The notes: generated from the letters alone by a model not told the origin. A stretch of DNA of 64,000 nucleotides from JBHIKY01 sp042139015 (GCF_042139015.1 NZ_JBHIKY010000012.1:1-64000); one strand, 5' to 3'; shown: positions 17,787-26,194, counted from the stretch's first letter. Program-made: numbers and translations.

Positions 17787-18056
17787 TCAATAGTGCTTAA
17801 AATGACTTTTAGTCTTTTTCGTTTGATCGTATGCTTCACATAAAGCGATAAGATATTTTTTTAGCAACCTTTTATCCTCGTAGTAATTAGTTAGAATATC
17901 TTCAATTTGTGCTTCGAAAAAGTCCTTATGAAAATTTTCAGCGGTTTCCGTGTATTTCGTTTTAAAGAACGCCACCGTGCCGAATTTCGCTTCTGCTTTC
18001 TTTACATCTTTCGTGATCATTTGTTCAAAAGGGGGATGATCCATTTTTTGTTTCAA
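17787..18056 (-). CDS. Hypothetical soluble protein (89 aa)
   Basis: TTG start at 18054-18056 behind AAGGAGGTG (spacing about 6). The product is predicted all-helical and highly charged (FEQMITKDVKKAEAKFG...YEDKRLLKKYLIALCEAYDQ). No known motif was seen. It lies downstream of flagellin on the same strand but after the flagellin terminator, so it is probably a separate unit. Confidence 0.6.
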   Translation of the reverse strand: MKQKMDHPPFEQMITKDVKKAEAKFGTVAFFKTKYTETAENFHKDFFEAQIEDILTNYYEDKRLLKKYLIALCEAYDQTKKTKSHFKHY

Positions 18057-18169
18057 ACAAACACCTCCTTCATAAACATCAACCTACTATATGCTCTTCA
18101 TTTGATAAAAATTCATCATTATAAAGATGTATGGCCGGGACTAACAATTTACTCCTTCCCTCATAAAAA

Positions 18170-18195
18170 AAGACCCCAGCAAAAGCTGAGGTCTT
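18170..18195 (-). terminator. Flagellin gene terminator
   Basis: AAGACCTCAGC-TTTT-GCTGGGGTCTT on the minus strand, followed by TTTTTTT. It lies 10 bp beyond the hag stop codon. Confidence 0.85.
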
Positions 18196-18205
18196 CGAAA
18201 AATGA

Positions 18206-19246
18206 TTAGCCAAGCAACTGAAGTACAGCCTGTGGCTGCTGGTTTGCCTGGGCAAGCATCGACTGGGATGCTTGAGACAAGATATTGGCTTTGGTCATTT
18301 CCATCATTTCTTTGGCCATGTCTACATCACGAACACGAGATTCAGCTGCTGAAAGATTTTCTGAAGCATTATCAAGGTTGCTGATGGTGTGCTCCAATCG
18401 GTTTTGGAATGCCCCCATCTCTGAACGTTGCGCAGATACACTTTCAATTGCATCATTAATGGACGTGATGGCGTCATCAGCAGCGGCCTGGCTGGAGATG
18501 TCTATACCTTTAGATACTTCATCCCCATCGCTCAAAGCATCACCTTCAACGTAAGCTTTCGCTCCTTCTTTGACCTGAACGTCCGAGTCATCATCATTAG
18601 CTTCCAAATCTGAAATCTTGTAGTAATCACCATCCACGTGAACGGCTACATCATTACCATCTTCATCTTGCAATAATTCCGCACCTGTAAGGTCCACCCC
18701 GTCAACAGTTGAATCTGCAGTCGCTGCAGTTAGTGTTTGAGACACTCCCAGAGAGTTCCCATCCATTGCACTAATGGATACAGAGATGTTCTGATCTTCG
18801 TTCGCCCCAATGTGGAATGTACCTTCAAAATCGCCACCCAACAGATTTTGAGTGTTAAAATCAGTATTCTCTGCGATGCGAGTGATTTCTTCAGATAATT
18901 GATCTACTTCTTTTTGCAGTTCTGCCCGATCCGCATTAGTGTTTGTGTCGTTGGAAGACTGAACGGAAAGCTCTCTCATGCGCTGCAAGATAGAATGTGT
19001 TTCATCCAGTGCTCCTTCTGCTGTCTGAATCAACGAGATTCCGTCCTGTGCGTTACGGCTGGCCTGGTCAAGTCCACGGATCTGACCTCTCATTTTTTCA
19101 GAGATCGCAAGTCCTGCTGCGTCGTCGCCCGCCTTGTTAATGCGAAGCCCTGAAGACAATTTTTCCATCGAGGACTGCATGTTCCCCTGATTGATGCCCA
19201 GCTGACGATGTGTGTTCATCGCTGGAATGTTGTTGTTGATGATCAT
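18206..19246 (-). CDS. hag: Flagellin
   Basis: The 346-residue protein polymerises into the flagellar filament after export by the flagellar type III system. Its N-terminus (MIINNNIPAMNTHRQLGIN) and C-terminus (ANILSQASQSMLAQANQQPQ...LLG) are the conserved D0/D1 coiled-coil ends; the middle (about 150-260) is a short, very acidic D2-like insert, as expected in a halophile. ATG at 19246 follows GGAGG; the longer reading from 19255 merely includes the RBS spacer. The gene sits just downstream of csrA, and its leader carries CsrA-type sites. No fliD/fliS/fliW genes are adjacent. Confidence 0.97.
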   Translation of the reverse strand: MIINNNIPAMNTHRQLGINQGNMQSSMEKLSSGLRINKAGDDAAGLAISEKMRGQIRGLDQASRNAQDGISLIQTAEGALDETHSILQRMRELSVQSSNDTNTNADRAELQKEVDQLSEEITRIAENTDFNTQNLLGGDFEGTFHIGANEDQNISVSISAMDGNSLGVSQTLTAATADSTVDGVDLTGAELLQDEDGNDVAVHVDGDYYKISDLEANDDDSDVQVKEGAKAYVEGDALSDGDEVSKGIDISSQAAADDAITSINDAIESVSAQRSEMGAFQNRLEHTISNLDNASENLSAAESRVRDVDMAKEMMEMTKANILSQASQSMLAQANQQPQAVLQLLG

Positions 19247-19256
19247 TAAGATCAAC

Positions 19257-19301
19257 CTCCCATGTTTTGTTTTACTTGCCCCACGTCCCTATGGGAACAA
19301 G
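19257..19301 (-). promoter_or_regulatory. CsrA-binding leader of hag
   Basis: In the mRNA, CTTG(TT)CCC pairs with GGGGCAAG (19301-19275) and exposes ATAGGGACGT in the loop, a classical CsrA presentation of GGA. A second site, ACATGGGAGG (19257-19266), overlaps the Shine-Dalgarno. This two-site layout matches the CsrA-repressed hag leader known from B. subtilis. Confidence 0.75.
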
Positions 19302-19333
19302 TGATTTATTTCAAATCTCAAAAAAATATGTAT

Positions 19334-19546
19334 TTATTTCTTTGAGGATTTGACAGGGTTGAACTTGAAGTCCTTTAATTGTTGATTCGCGAACTCTTCA
19401 AAGATTTCTTCGCGATAAATCTCAACTTCTCTCGGAGCTTCAATATGGATACGAAACATTGCCCCATCCTTTTCCAGGGGGGTAATTTTGATATCGTCTC
19501 CAATAATAATTCCTTGTCCTTCTCTTCTACTGATAACTAACCCCAT
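19334..19546 (-). CDS. csrA: Carbon storage regulator CsrA
   Basis: The 70-residue RNA-binding dimer blocks hag translation until FliW titrates it. The family opening (LVISRREGQGIIIGDDIKIT) and the RNA-contact region IEAPREVEIYREEIF are intact. ATG is at 19546 behind AAGGAGG. csrA and hag are 87 bp apart on the same strand without a terminator, so they may be co-transcribed. FliW is not encoded in the window. Confidence 0.95.
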   Translation of the reverse strand: MGLVISRREGQGIIIGDDIKITPLEKDGAMFRIHIEAPREVEIYREEIFEEFANQQLKDFKFNPVKSSKK

Positions 19547-19603
19547 GATCCATCCTCCTTAATAGATTACAAGTTCATCCGTAATTTTCATGTGTTACTT
19601 CTT

Positions 19604-19630
19604 TTATCGGGCGAAAGTATGAAACCTTAA
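19604..19630 (-). promoter_or_regulatory. Sigma-D-type promoter of csrA-hag
   Basis: On the minus strand TTAA (19627-19630), 15-bp spacer, CCCGATAA (19604-19611). This agrees closely with the B. subtilis sigma-D pattern TAAA-N15-GCCGATAT and fits flagellar genes. Confidence 0.7.
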
Positions 19631-19724
19631 GTATTTTATAAAATATTTTTTTATAAAATAGTTTCACAATTTTTATAGTAGGTTGACAGAAGCTGAATTC
19701 TTATGATTGAATACAGGAAAGCGA

Positions 19725-19746
19725 TTTCCAAAAACGTTTTTGGAAA
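19725..19746. promoter_or_regulatory. Perfect 22-bp palindromic LacI-type operator
   Basis: Two 11-bp arms (TTTCCAAAAAC and its complement) meet at a central CG. It lies between a TTGACA box (19683-19688) and the RBS of the LacI gene, so the repressor probably regulates its own operon here. Confidence 0.8.
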
Positions 19747-19766
19747 ACAATAAAGGAGGTCATGTG

Positions 19767-20792
19767 ATGGCATCGATTCGTGATATTGCGGCAAAGACCG
19801 GGTTTTCGGTTTCGACGATTTCGCGCGCGCTTAATCAATATGATGATGTGAAGCCTGCGACAAGAGAGCTGATCATCCAGGCCGCGGAGGAGCTGAACTA
19901 TTTTCCAAGTGCGGTGGCGCGGGGTCTCGTGATTAAAAAGACGTTTACGATCGGGCTTTTTTTCGGGGATCAGGTGAATTCCGGCTTCGATCATCCGTTT
20001 TTCCTTGAGGTACTTTCGGCGATCCGCAAAAAAGCCGGGGATGCCGGCTATGACCTCGTTATATTCGCCAATACCAACAAAAAAAAGTCAACCTACACCT
20101 CGCTCTGCCGGGAACGGGGCGTCGACGGCGTCTTTCTCGTGCTGACAGGAGAAGGCAAGAAAAAGACCGAGACGATTACGGAGCTGCAGGACAGCGGCAT
20201 TCCATGTGTTGCGATTGATCTGCCGCTTGACGGAAGCCGTGCGACCTATGTGGAGTCGGACAATTACCACGGAGCCAAAGCAGCAGTCACGCACCTGCTT
20301 CAATCGGGGCACCGACAGATCGCGTACATAGACGGGGATGACATCAGCAAGGTGAGCGTCGACCGCCTAGGCGGCTACAAAGCGGCCTTACAGGAAAGCG
20401 GTATCACGCCAGATCCGGAGCTGATCGTTCCCGGTTATTTTGACGAGAACAGCACGAGGGGTGCGGTGCGGCAGCTGCTGGATACGGACAAAAACGTTAC
20501 TGCCATCTTTGCGGCCAGTGATGAAATGGCGATCACCGCTATCGATGAACTGCACCGCCACGACAAACACGTGCCGGAGGATGTGTCCGTGATTGGCTTC
20601 GATGACCTTGCCGAAGCCGAACGGCACGATCCGCCGCTAACGACCGTGCGCCAGAACCGGTATGAGATGGGAAGTGCAGCCATCAGCATCCTCACAAAGC
20701 TGATCGATGAGCCGGAATACGAGCCGGCGCCTGCGGTGCTGCCGTGTGAATTGATCGTCCGTGCCAGCACAAGTCCCCTATTCAACGACTAA
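19767..20792 (+). CDS. LacI family transcriptional repressor
   Basis: The 341-residue repressor has an N-terminal LacI HTH (SIRDIAAKTGFSVSTISRALNQYDDV, residues ~3-28) with hinge (YFPSAVARGLV), then a periplasmic-binding-type effector domain (GVFLVLTGEGK...VAIDLPLDGSRATYVESDNYHGAKAAVTHLL). ATG at 19767 follows AAAGGAGG. It heads the four-gene operon with the GH13_18 phosphorylase, symporter and unknown protein, and so is their likely regulator. The effector is probably the transported glycoside or its product. Confidence 0.94.
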   Translation: MASIRDIAAKTGFSVSTISRALNQYDDVKPATRELIIQAAEELNYFPSAVARGLVIKKTFTIGLFFGDQVNSGFDHPFFLEVLSAIRKKAGDAGYDLVIFANTNKKKSTYTSLCRERGVDGVFLVLTGEGKKKTETITELQDSGIPCVAIDLPLDGSRATYVESDNYHGAKAAVTHLLQSGHRQIAYIDGDDISKVSVDRLGGYKAALQESGITPDPELIVPGYFDENSTRGAVRQLLDTDKNVTAIFAASDEMAITAIDELHRHDKHVPEDVSVIGFDDLAEAERHDPPLTTVRQNRYEMGSAAISILTKLIDEPEYEPAPAVLPCELIVRASTSPLFND

Positions 20793-20806
20793 AGGAGAGA
20801 ATATTC

Positions 20807-22531
20807 ATGACGACAACGACACCCGAAACGACGAAGCGAAAATGGGAGGACAAGCTCACTCCCCTCTACGGCCCAGAAGAAGCGGCCGCCATCGTAACAA
20901 AGACTCAAGCGCTTCTTGACTCGTATTGGGATAAAAAAAGCACCAACACACCCGAGAAAACCTGGTTGAGTGAAAAGGATGTCATGCTGATAACGTACGG
21001 CGATCAGATCAGAGAGCCCGGCGAGAAGCCGCTTGCCAGCCTGCATTCTTTTCTGAACCGTTATGTAAGCGATATCGTTTCCGCAGTGCACATTCTTCCG
21101 TTTTACCCGTACTCCTCAGACGACGGTTTTTCTGTGATCGATTATTATTCGATCGATCCAGCTCTCGGAGGCTGGGAGGACGTGCGTGGCCTGTCTTCGG
21201 ATTATTCTCTTATGTTTGACGCGGTCATTAATCATATTTCCGCGAAAAGCACCTGGTTTGAAGGGTATCTTCACGGAGACGCGCGCTACCGGAACTATTT
21301 TATCGAGGGCGACCCAAACGAGGACTACAGCTCGGTAACACGCCCGCGTGCGACACCGCTGCTGCATCCGTTTGAAACGGCGGAAGGCACTAAACATCTG
21401 TGGACGACGTTCAGCGATGATCAGCTCGACTTGAATGAAAATAAAGACGTGCTGCTTCATATTCTTGATGTGCTGCTGTTTTACGTGAGTCAGGGAGCGC
21501 GTTTTCTCCGGCTTGACGCGATCGGGTTTCTCTGGAAAAAGCTCGGCACCTCGAGCATTCATCTCCAGGAAACACACACGATCGTGCAATTTTACCGGGA
21601 GATGCTTGAGCTCTATGCACCGGAGACGATTATTATCACGGAGACGAATGTGCCGCACAAGGACAACATTTCCTATTTTGGAAACGGCTCCAACGAAGCG
21701 CACCTCGTCTATCAGTTTCCGCTTCCGCCGCTTACGCTTCATGCGTTTCACACGGGGCAGGCCGCCACCCTGCTCGACTGGGCCTCCGATCTTGAGCCGA
21801 CCACGGAGCAGACGACGTTTTTTAATTTTCTCGCCTCGCATGACGGCATCGGTGTCGTACCGGCGAAGGGCTACTTAACCGAAGCAGACATTGAAGGCAT
21901 GGCAGAAAAGGTAAAAGAAAACGGCGGCTTCGTTTCGTATAAGCGGAACAGCGACGGCAGCGAAAGCCCGTATGAGCTCAACATCAGCTACATCGACGCG
22001 CTGACCTCTCCACAGGAGACAGATGACACGCGGGTGGACCGCTTCATCGCCGCTCAGTCGATCATGCTGTCGATGATGGGGATGCCTGGCATCTATATCC
22101 ACAGCCTGCTCGGATCAGTTAGTGACCGAAAAGGCGCGCTCAAAGCCGGACAGAACCGGACGATCAACCGGGAAAAACTCGAGCGCAGCTCACTCGAGGA
22201 GGAGCTGACAAACGAGGAGCATCTGCGCCACCGCGTGTTCGAACGCTACAAGCATATGCTTGCCATTCGGACCGCAGAGCCCTGCTTTCATCCGAACGCC
22301 GCGCAGAAGGTACTGCGCCTGAACCATTCCGTCTTTTCGATACAACGGACAAACGAAGAAAGTAACGAATCCATTCTCTGCCTGGTAAATATCAGCGCTT
22401 CCCCGCAGCAGCTCACGATCGGAGCAGCCAGCTGGCAGGAGCTGATAACTGATACAACGTACGAGGCGGAAAGCGGCTCGCTTTCAATTGAGCTTGCCCC
22501 GTACCAGACGATGTGGCTGAAGAAGCACTAA
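20807..22531 (+). CDS. GH13_18 glycoside phosphorylase (glucosylglycerate phosphorylase-like)
   Basis: The 574-residue cytoplasmic enzyme cleaves an alpha-glucoside with phosphate to give glucose 1-phosphate. Catalytic residues: nucleophile Asp237 (FLRLDAIGF), acid/base Glu279 (IITETNVPH), stabiliser Asp345 (LASHDGIGV). In true sucrose phosphorylases the acid/base segment reads like EVHSYY and the next motif VYDFALPPL. Here it is TETNVPHKDNISYFG and VYQFPLPPL, which I associate with the YcjM/glucosylglycerate phosphorylase branch. Its partner is a sodium symporter rather than a PTS or sucrose ABC system. In a halophile, uptake and recycling of glucosylglycerate or glucosylglycerol is plausible. 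Annotation pipelines would call it sucrose phosphorylase. Confidence 0.85.
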   Translation: MTTTTPETTKRKWEDKLTPLYGPEEAAAIVTKTQALLDSYWDKKSTNTPEKTWLSEKDVMLITYGDQIREPGEKPLASLHSFLNRYVSDIVSAVHILPFYPYSSDDGFSVIDYYSIDPALGGWEDVRGLSSDYSLMFDAVINHISAKSTWFEGYLHGDARYRNYFIEGDPNEDYSSVTRPRATPLLHPFETAEGTKHLWTTFSDDQLDLNENKDVLLHILDVLLFYVSQGARFLRLDAIGFLWKKLGTSSIHLQETHTIVQFYREMLELYAPETIIITETNVPHKDNISYFGNGSNEAHLVYQFPLPPLTLHAFHTGQAATLLDWASDLEPTTEQTTFFNFLASHDGIGVVPAKGYLTEADIEGMAEKVKENGGFVSYKRNSDGSESPYELNISYIDALTSPQETDDTRVDRFIAAQSIMLSMMGMPGIYIHSLLGSVSDRKGALKAGQNRTINREKLERSSLEEELTNEEHLRHRVFERYKHMLAIRTAEPCFHPNAAQKVLRLNHSVFSIQRTNEESNESILCLVNISASPQQLTIGAASWQELITDTTYEAESGSLSIELAPYQTMWLKKH

Positions 22532-22553
22532 GAAACAAAGGAGGACGATCCTC

Positions 22554-24188
22554 ATGGATGCAAACTTTCTGCTGATTGATTACATCATCATGTTCACCTA
22601 TATTATTGCAATTGCGATATTCGGGGCGATGTTTTCAAAAAAGCAGAACACGACGAAGGACTATTTTCTCGGCGGACGCTCGATTCCGTGGTGGGCGGTC
22701 GGCCTGTCGGTGATGGCGACCCAGGCGAGCGCAATCACGTTTATCGGGGCGCCCGGCTGGGGCTACGACGGCGGCCTCGAAAGCATCACGACCTACTTAA
22801 ACGTTCCGCTCGTAATGGCGTTTCTGATCGTGACGCTTGTCCCCTTCTTTTACCGGACCGAGGTGCAGACGGTCTATGAATTTCTGGAAAAACGGTTCGA
22901 TATTAAAACGAGAACCCTAACAGCTGTGCTGTTTCTCGTCGCCCGCGGGCTCGCTACCGGTGTCGTCGTGTACACGCCGGCGCTCGTGCTGTCTGTAGTG
23001 ACCGGCATTGATGTGAACATCATGATCATTCTGATGGCGGTCATCGGGGTTGCCTATACGGTCATGGGCGGGGTCAGTGCCGTCGTCTGGACCGATGTGA
23101 TTCAAATGTTCGTGCTCTGGGCCGGGGCCGCACTCGCTCTCTGGGTGATGGTCGATACAATCCCGGGCGGCTTCAGCGGCGCGCTCGCGCTTGCCGGAGA
23201 CGAAGGCATGCTTCAGTCGCTCGATCTGAGCCTGGATCTGAGCAAGGAATACAGTCTCCTCGCCGGGCTTGTCGGCGGCTTGTTTATGCATCTTGCCTAC
23301 TTTGGTGCTGACCAGAGCCAGATTCAGCGGGTGCTCACGAGTAAGTCCCTGAAGGAAAGCCGGATGTCTCTGATGGTGAGCGGGATCTTCATTTTTCCGC
23401 AGATGATGCTGTTTCTCTTTATCGGGATTATGCTGTTTTCGTTCTACAACTATACCGGTGACCCCGGTCTGGACGACTTGAACGAGCTCTTTCCACTGTT
23501 TGTTGTCAATGAACTTCCTGCCGGTATCTCCGGGCTGATCATCGCAGGTGTATTCGCAGCCGCGATGTCGAGTTTGGATTCTGCTTTAAACTCTCTTTCC
23601 GCTGTCTCGGTGCGTGACCTGTACCGGCGCTTTTACAAGCCGGACGCGAGTGAGGCTCATTATTTAAAAGCCTCACGCTGGGCGACGCTGTTCTGGGGTC
23701 TGTACGCGACGGTGTTCACCTTCTTTGCCGGCAACCTCGGTCCGGTCATTGAAGTTATCAACCAGATCGGATCGTACTTTTACGGTGCGCTGTTCGGGGT
23801 ATTCATCCTCGCAATCTTCATCCGGCGTACAACCGGAACCGGTGCCTTTATCGGCATTATCACCGGCATGATTATCGTGTGGACGACTGAGCAGTTGACC
23901 GACATTTCCTATTTATACAACAACGTCATCGGCACCTTTGTTTCGATCGGCGTCGGCTGGGCGGCAAGTCTTACAGGCAAAAAACCGACGAAAGAGCAGC
24001 TTCAGATACTCTCCGCTCTTGAGGAGGATAAAAACGTACAGGCCAGGCTGAAAAAACGGGCAGACAATGCCGAGAAACCGGATACCGAAACAGACAGCGA
24101 AGCGCACCAGCCATACAAATGGGTGCTGATGCTGCTAGGCTACTTCATTCTGACACTTCTGATACTTCTCTGGTTCCAGAGCCTGTAA
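22554..24188 (+). CDS. Sodium/solute symporter (SSS family)
   Basis: The 544-residue membrane protein has about 13-14 TM helices and the SSS signature region (FFLGGRSIPWWAVGLSVMATQASAITFIGAPG). It would import a solute with Na+. The cytoplasmic linker before the last helix (KKPTKEQLQILSALEEDKN...) is charged. It lies 22 bp after the phosphorylase with its own AAGGAGG, so the transported solute is probably the phosphorylase substrate. It could be an SGLT-like glycoside carrier. Confidence 0.92.
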   Translation: MDANFLLIDYIIMFTYIIAIAIFGAMFSKKQNTTKDYFLGGRSIPWWAVGLSVMATQASAITFIGAPGWGYDGGLESITTYLNVPLVMAFLIVTLVPFFYRTEVQTVYEFLEKRFDIKTRTLTAVLFLVARGLATGVVVYTPALVLSVVTGIDVNIMIILMAVIGVAYTVMGGVSAVVWTDVIQMFVLWAGAALALWVMVDTIPGGFSGALALAGDEGMLQSLDLSLDLSKEYSLLAGLVGGLFMHLAYFGADQSQIQRVLTSKSLKESRMSLMVSGIFIFPQMMLFLFIGIMLFSFYNYTGDPGLDDLNELFPLFVVNELPAGISGLIIAGVFAAAMSSLDSALNSLSAVSVRDLYRRFYKPDASEAHYLKASRWATLFWGLYATVFTFFAGNLGPVIEVINQIGSYFYGALFGVFILAIFIRRTTGTGAFIGIITGMIIVWTTEQLTDISYLYNNVIGTFVSIGVGWAASLTGKKPTKEQLQILSALEEDKNVQARLKKRADNAEKPDTETDSEAHQPYKWVLMLLGYFILTLLILLWFQSL

Positions 24189-24201
24189 GGAGGAATGGAT
24201 C

Positions 24202-24723
24202 ATGCTTATGATAGACCCCCGCATCAGCAAAAGCGAAGCGCTTTCCACCGTGCAGAAGCAGGAAGGCATATGGGGAAAACTGATGAAGAAAAAAGCGCCG
24301 GTGACTGCGGTCGAGCAGGGTTGGGTCCCGTTTTGGACGCATCCGTATACGCTCCACACGAGCCGGAGCATCATCCACGGCAGGATCGCGATTGAAACCT
24401 ATCAGGGACTGAGTGCGATCCTGCCTGAAGATGTCACGATCCGCTCCGAGGAAAACATCGATGGCTATCAACTGCCCCCCGGCAGCGGCGAGGATCGCGG
24501 CAAGGCATATGAAGCCCTGTACTGGGAAGCCTTCGCCAAAGAGAAGAAGCGCGCCCATATCCACGTCGACATCGAACCAGGCTTTCTTCTCTACGTCCCG
24601 TACTGGATCCTCTACCGCGGACAGGAGCACGTAGAAATCACTGCCGTCGATGCCCTGAATGGAAAAATCGACCCGTCCATGAAGGATTCGATTCTGCAAA
24701 GCCTGGCTGCTGAAACGGTATAA
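24202..24723 (+). CDS. Unknown protein of the phosphorylase operon (173 aa)
   Basis: ATG at 24202 follows AAGGAGG. The product is soluble, without a signal peptide; it has an alternating hydrophobic pattern in its second half (HIHVDIEPGFLLYVPYWILYRGQ) and many charged residues. I do not recognise it. It is the last gene of the LacI operon, before a strong terminator. The 3' end is duplicated at 26043. Confidence 0.7.
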   Translation: MLMIDPRISKSEALSTVQKQEGIWGKLMKKKAPVTAVEQGWVPFWTHPYTLHTSRSIIHGRIAIETYQGLSAILPEDVTIRSEENIDGYQLPPGSGEDRGKAYEALYWEAFAKEKKRAHIHVDIEPGFLLYVPYWILYRGQEHVEITAVDALNGKIDPSMKDSILQSLAAETV

Positions 24724-24806
24724 ACAAAAAAGCTTCAGCGTCCTACTTTCAAAAGAGGGCGCTGAAGCTTTAAAGTTAAAACAACACATGAATAAGATCT
24801 CTTTAA
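24672..24806 (+). repeat. Long direct repeat, left copy
   Basis: It covers the 3' end of the 173-aa gene, the terminator and a remnant of the small-protein gene (GATCTTATTCATGTG on the minus strand). It matches 26043-26194 with an estimated 80% identity by eye, apart from a ~30-bp insertion in the right copy. The pair brackets a 1.2-kb AT-rich islet. Confidence 0.75.
24728..24773. terminator. Terminator of the LacI-phosphorylase operon
   Basis: AAAGCTTCAGCG(T)CCT and AGAGGGCGCTGAAGCTTT arms around ACTTTCAAA. The arms are nearly self-complementary, so it can act for both strands. A second copy lies at about 26098-26142. Confidence 0.8.
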
Positions 24807-24915
24807 AAAACCAAATTATCTCACAACTTTTATTATGCTCTACGCTCCGCTATCACTACAAAGCTTAGCTAAAGCATATAAGTAATTTCTAGCTCTTAAA
24901 AATTAGATACCTAAC

Positions 24916-25080
24916 TTAAAAAATAGACACCAAGAGGCAAGTTATAATAACACATTGAATACCCGAAACAACAAAGAATTTTGTTGTACGTAGATCCCCA
25001 TCTTTCATGAGTCTTTGACCAACATAATTAAAAATAAGGACAATAATGAGAGTTACAATAAAAGTTATAGTTATTTCCAT
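24916..25080 (-). CDS. Small two-helix membrane protein (54 aa)
   Basis: ATG at 25078-25080 follows GGAGAATG. The product MEITITFIVTLIIVLIFN... has a TM segment at about 3-19, a hydrophilic loop (GQRLMKDGDLRTTK) and a second TM (about 35-52). Nothing similar is known to me. It lies in the AT-rich islet with two other small minus-strand frames, an arrangement like a bacteriocin/immunity set, but no motif proves that. Confidence 0.6.
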   Translation of the reverse strand: MEITITFIVTLIIVLIFNYVGQRLMKDGDLRTTKFFVVSGIQCVIITCLLVSIF

Positions 25081-25202
25081 CGGTCTCATTCTCCTATTAC
25101 ATAATAGGTTTTTACTTAATGGTAAGGGTCTGCATTATGTTAAAATCAACAAATATCAAATTATTTGATTTTTGATGCAGAGATATGTAACCAAATTACA
25201 AT

Positions 25203-25472
25203 TTAATCTTTAATCAGTCTAACTAGTCTAATTATTAATAGTAAAACAAAAAACATTGTAATAATTAAAGGGAAATAAAAAGCTAAAAAATTATTAGAAG
25301 GAACACTAGGAGTGTAGATTATTAACCAGAGCAGGGGAACTCCTGGTAACACTACTATGCTACTAATAAAATTAAGCGAATTTTTGCCTATCTTGTTTTT
25401 TATAAAAGTAGTAACAATTACATTAGAAATGAGGATAAGCACTAATATTAGTGTTAGCAAAATCAATCTCAT
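25203..25472 (-). CDS. Hydrophobic membrane protein (89 aa)
   Basis: Three TM segments (about 3-22, 35-54, 63-84), ending in a basic tail RLVRLIKD. ATG at 25470-25472 is preceded by AAAAGGAGATA (RBS). AT-rich, part of the islet between the direct repeats. The family was not recognised; size and topology would suit an immunity-type or accessory membrane protein. Confidence 0.6.
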   Translation of the reverse strand: MRLILLTLILVLILISNVIVTTFIKNKIGKNSLNFISSIVVLPGVPLLWLIIYTPSVPSNNFLAFYFPLIITMFFVLLLIIRLVRLIKD

Positions 25473-25567
25473 ATAATAAAATATCTCCTTTTTTATAGTT
25501 GAGATTAACTAATTATCTCAACTTAATCAAAATAAAAAAAGGGAAAACCCCTCATATTTATTAAATC

Positions 25568-25927
25568 TTATTTGTTTAGATTAAGGATTCGGATTAGAAC
25601 CATCCCATTCTGTTCTAAAGGTCTCCAATAACTACCATCGGGGCTTCCTGGGACTTTTACAACTCTGTTAATTACTCCAGTATAATTACTATCCCTAAAA
25701 TATCCGTTGATTGTATCATGTTTAACTGATGCGAATAAAGAACCTAAACCAACTGCAACACTAACATATGGCTTCCAGAACCCAGCAAGGCCAATGCCTG
25801 CCAAAACTTTTGAGTTTGTAGATAAAGGTCTTGAGATCTTAAGCTCATTAGCGATTTGTGCTACTTTAAACTTTCTCTTATGTAATTCCTGAATCTTAAT
25901 GTATAAAACTAACTTCTCCTCCAGAAT
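25568..25927 (-). pseudogene. Chimera: IS21-like transposase N-terminus joined to a small secreted-type protein end
   Basis: One open frame of 119 codons runs from an ATT codon (25925-25927, perhaps a lost ATG, behind GGAGG). Residues ~2-31 (LEEKLVLYIKIQELHKRKFK / VAQIANELKISR) look like the first HTH of IS21-type IstA transposases. From about 25825 the sequence changes to STNSKVLAGIGLAGFWKPYVS...GYFRDSNYTG...GSPDGSYWRPLEQNG, a glycine-rich segment that resembles the end of a small exported protein. The only standard start in frame is TTG at 25804, which has no RBS. Best read as a fusion of two broken genes. Confidence 0.5.
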
Positions 25928-26042
25928 CCTAACCTCCAGTAAAATAACGTCACGATCTATTTTACTAAAGTAGTAGGTTGATTGAGCAAAAGTGTAAAAT
26001 CCTATCGAGCAGAATGTGTTAACTCTAGATTAGCAGTTACAT

Positions 26043-26194
26043 CCCGCCGTGAAAGATTCGATCCTGCAAAGCCTCGCTGTCGAAACAATATAAACAATAA
26101 AGCTTCAGCGTCCTTCTTACAATAGAGGGGCGCTGAAGCTTTTACTTAAACAGGCTATTTCAAAAACTAAAACTACACATGGACAAGATCTCTT
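26043..26194 (+). repeat. Long direct repeat, right copy
   Basis: A second version of 24672-24806: a 3' fragment of the 173-aa gene (stop TAA at about 26090), the same terminator hairpin (AAAGCTTCAGCGTCC / GGGGCGCTGAAGCTTT) and then the intact 3' end of the 42-aa gene. Several point differences and a ~30-bp insertion mark it as an older or imported copy. Confidence 0.75.

Noticed and set aside
19247..19255. Longer hag start (TTG at 19255)
   Set aside because: It falls in the Shine-Dalgarno spacer; flagellins begin with the MIINNNIPAMNTHR-type N-terminus from 19246.
21116..21841. Minus-strand frame of 241 codons opposite the phosphorylase
   Set aside because: Basic, Arg-rich antisense translation without RBS; the plus-strand gene has full catalytic motifs.
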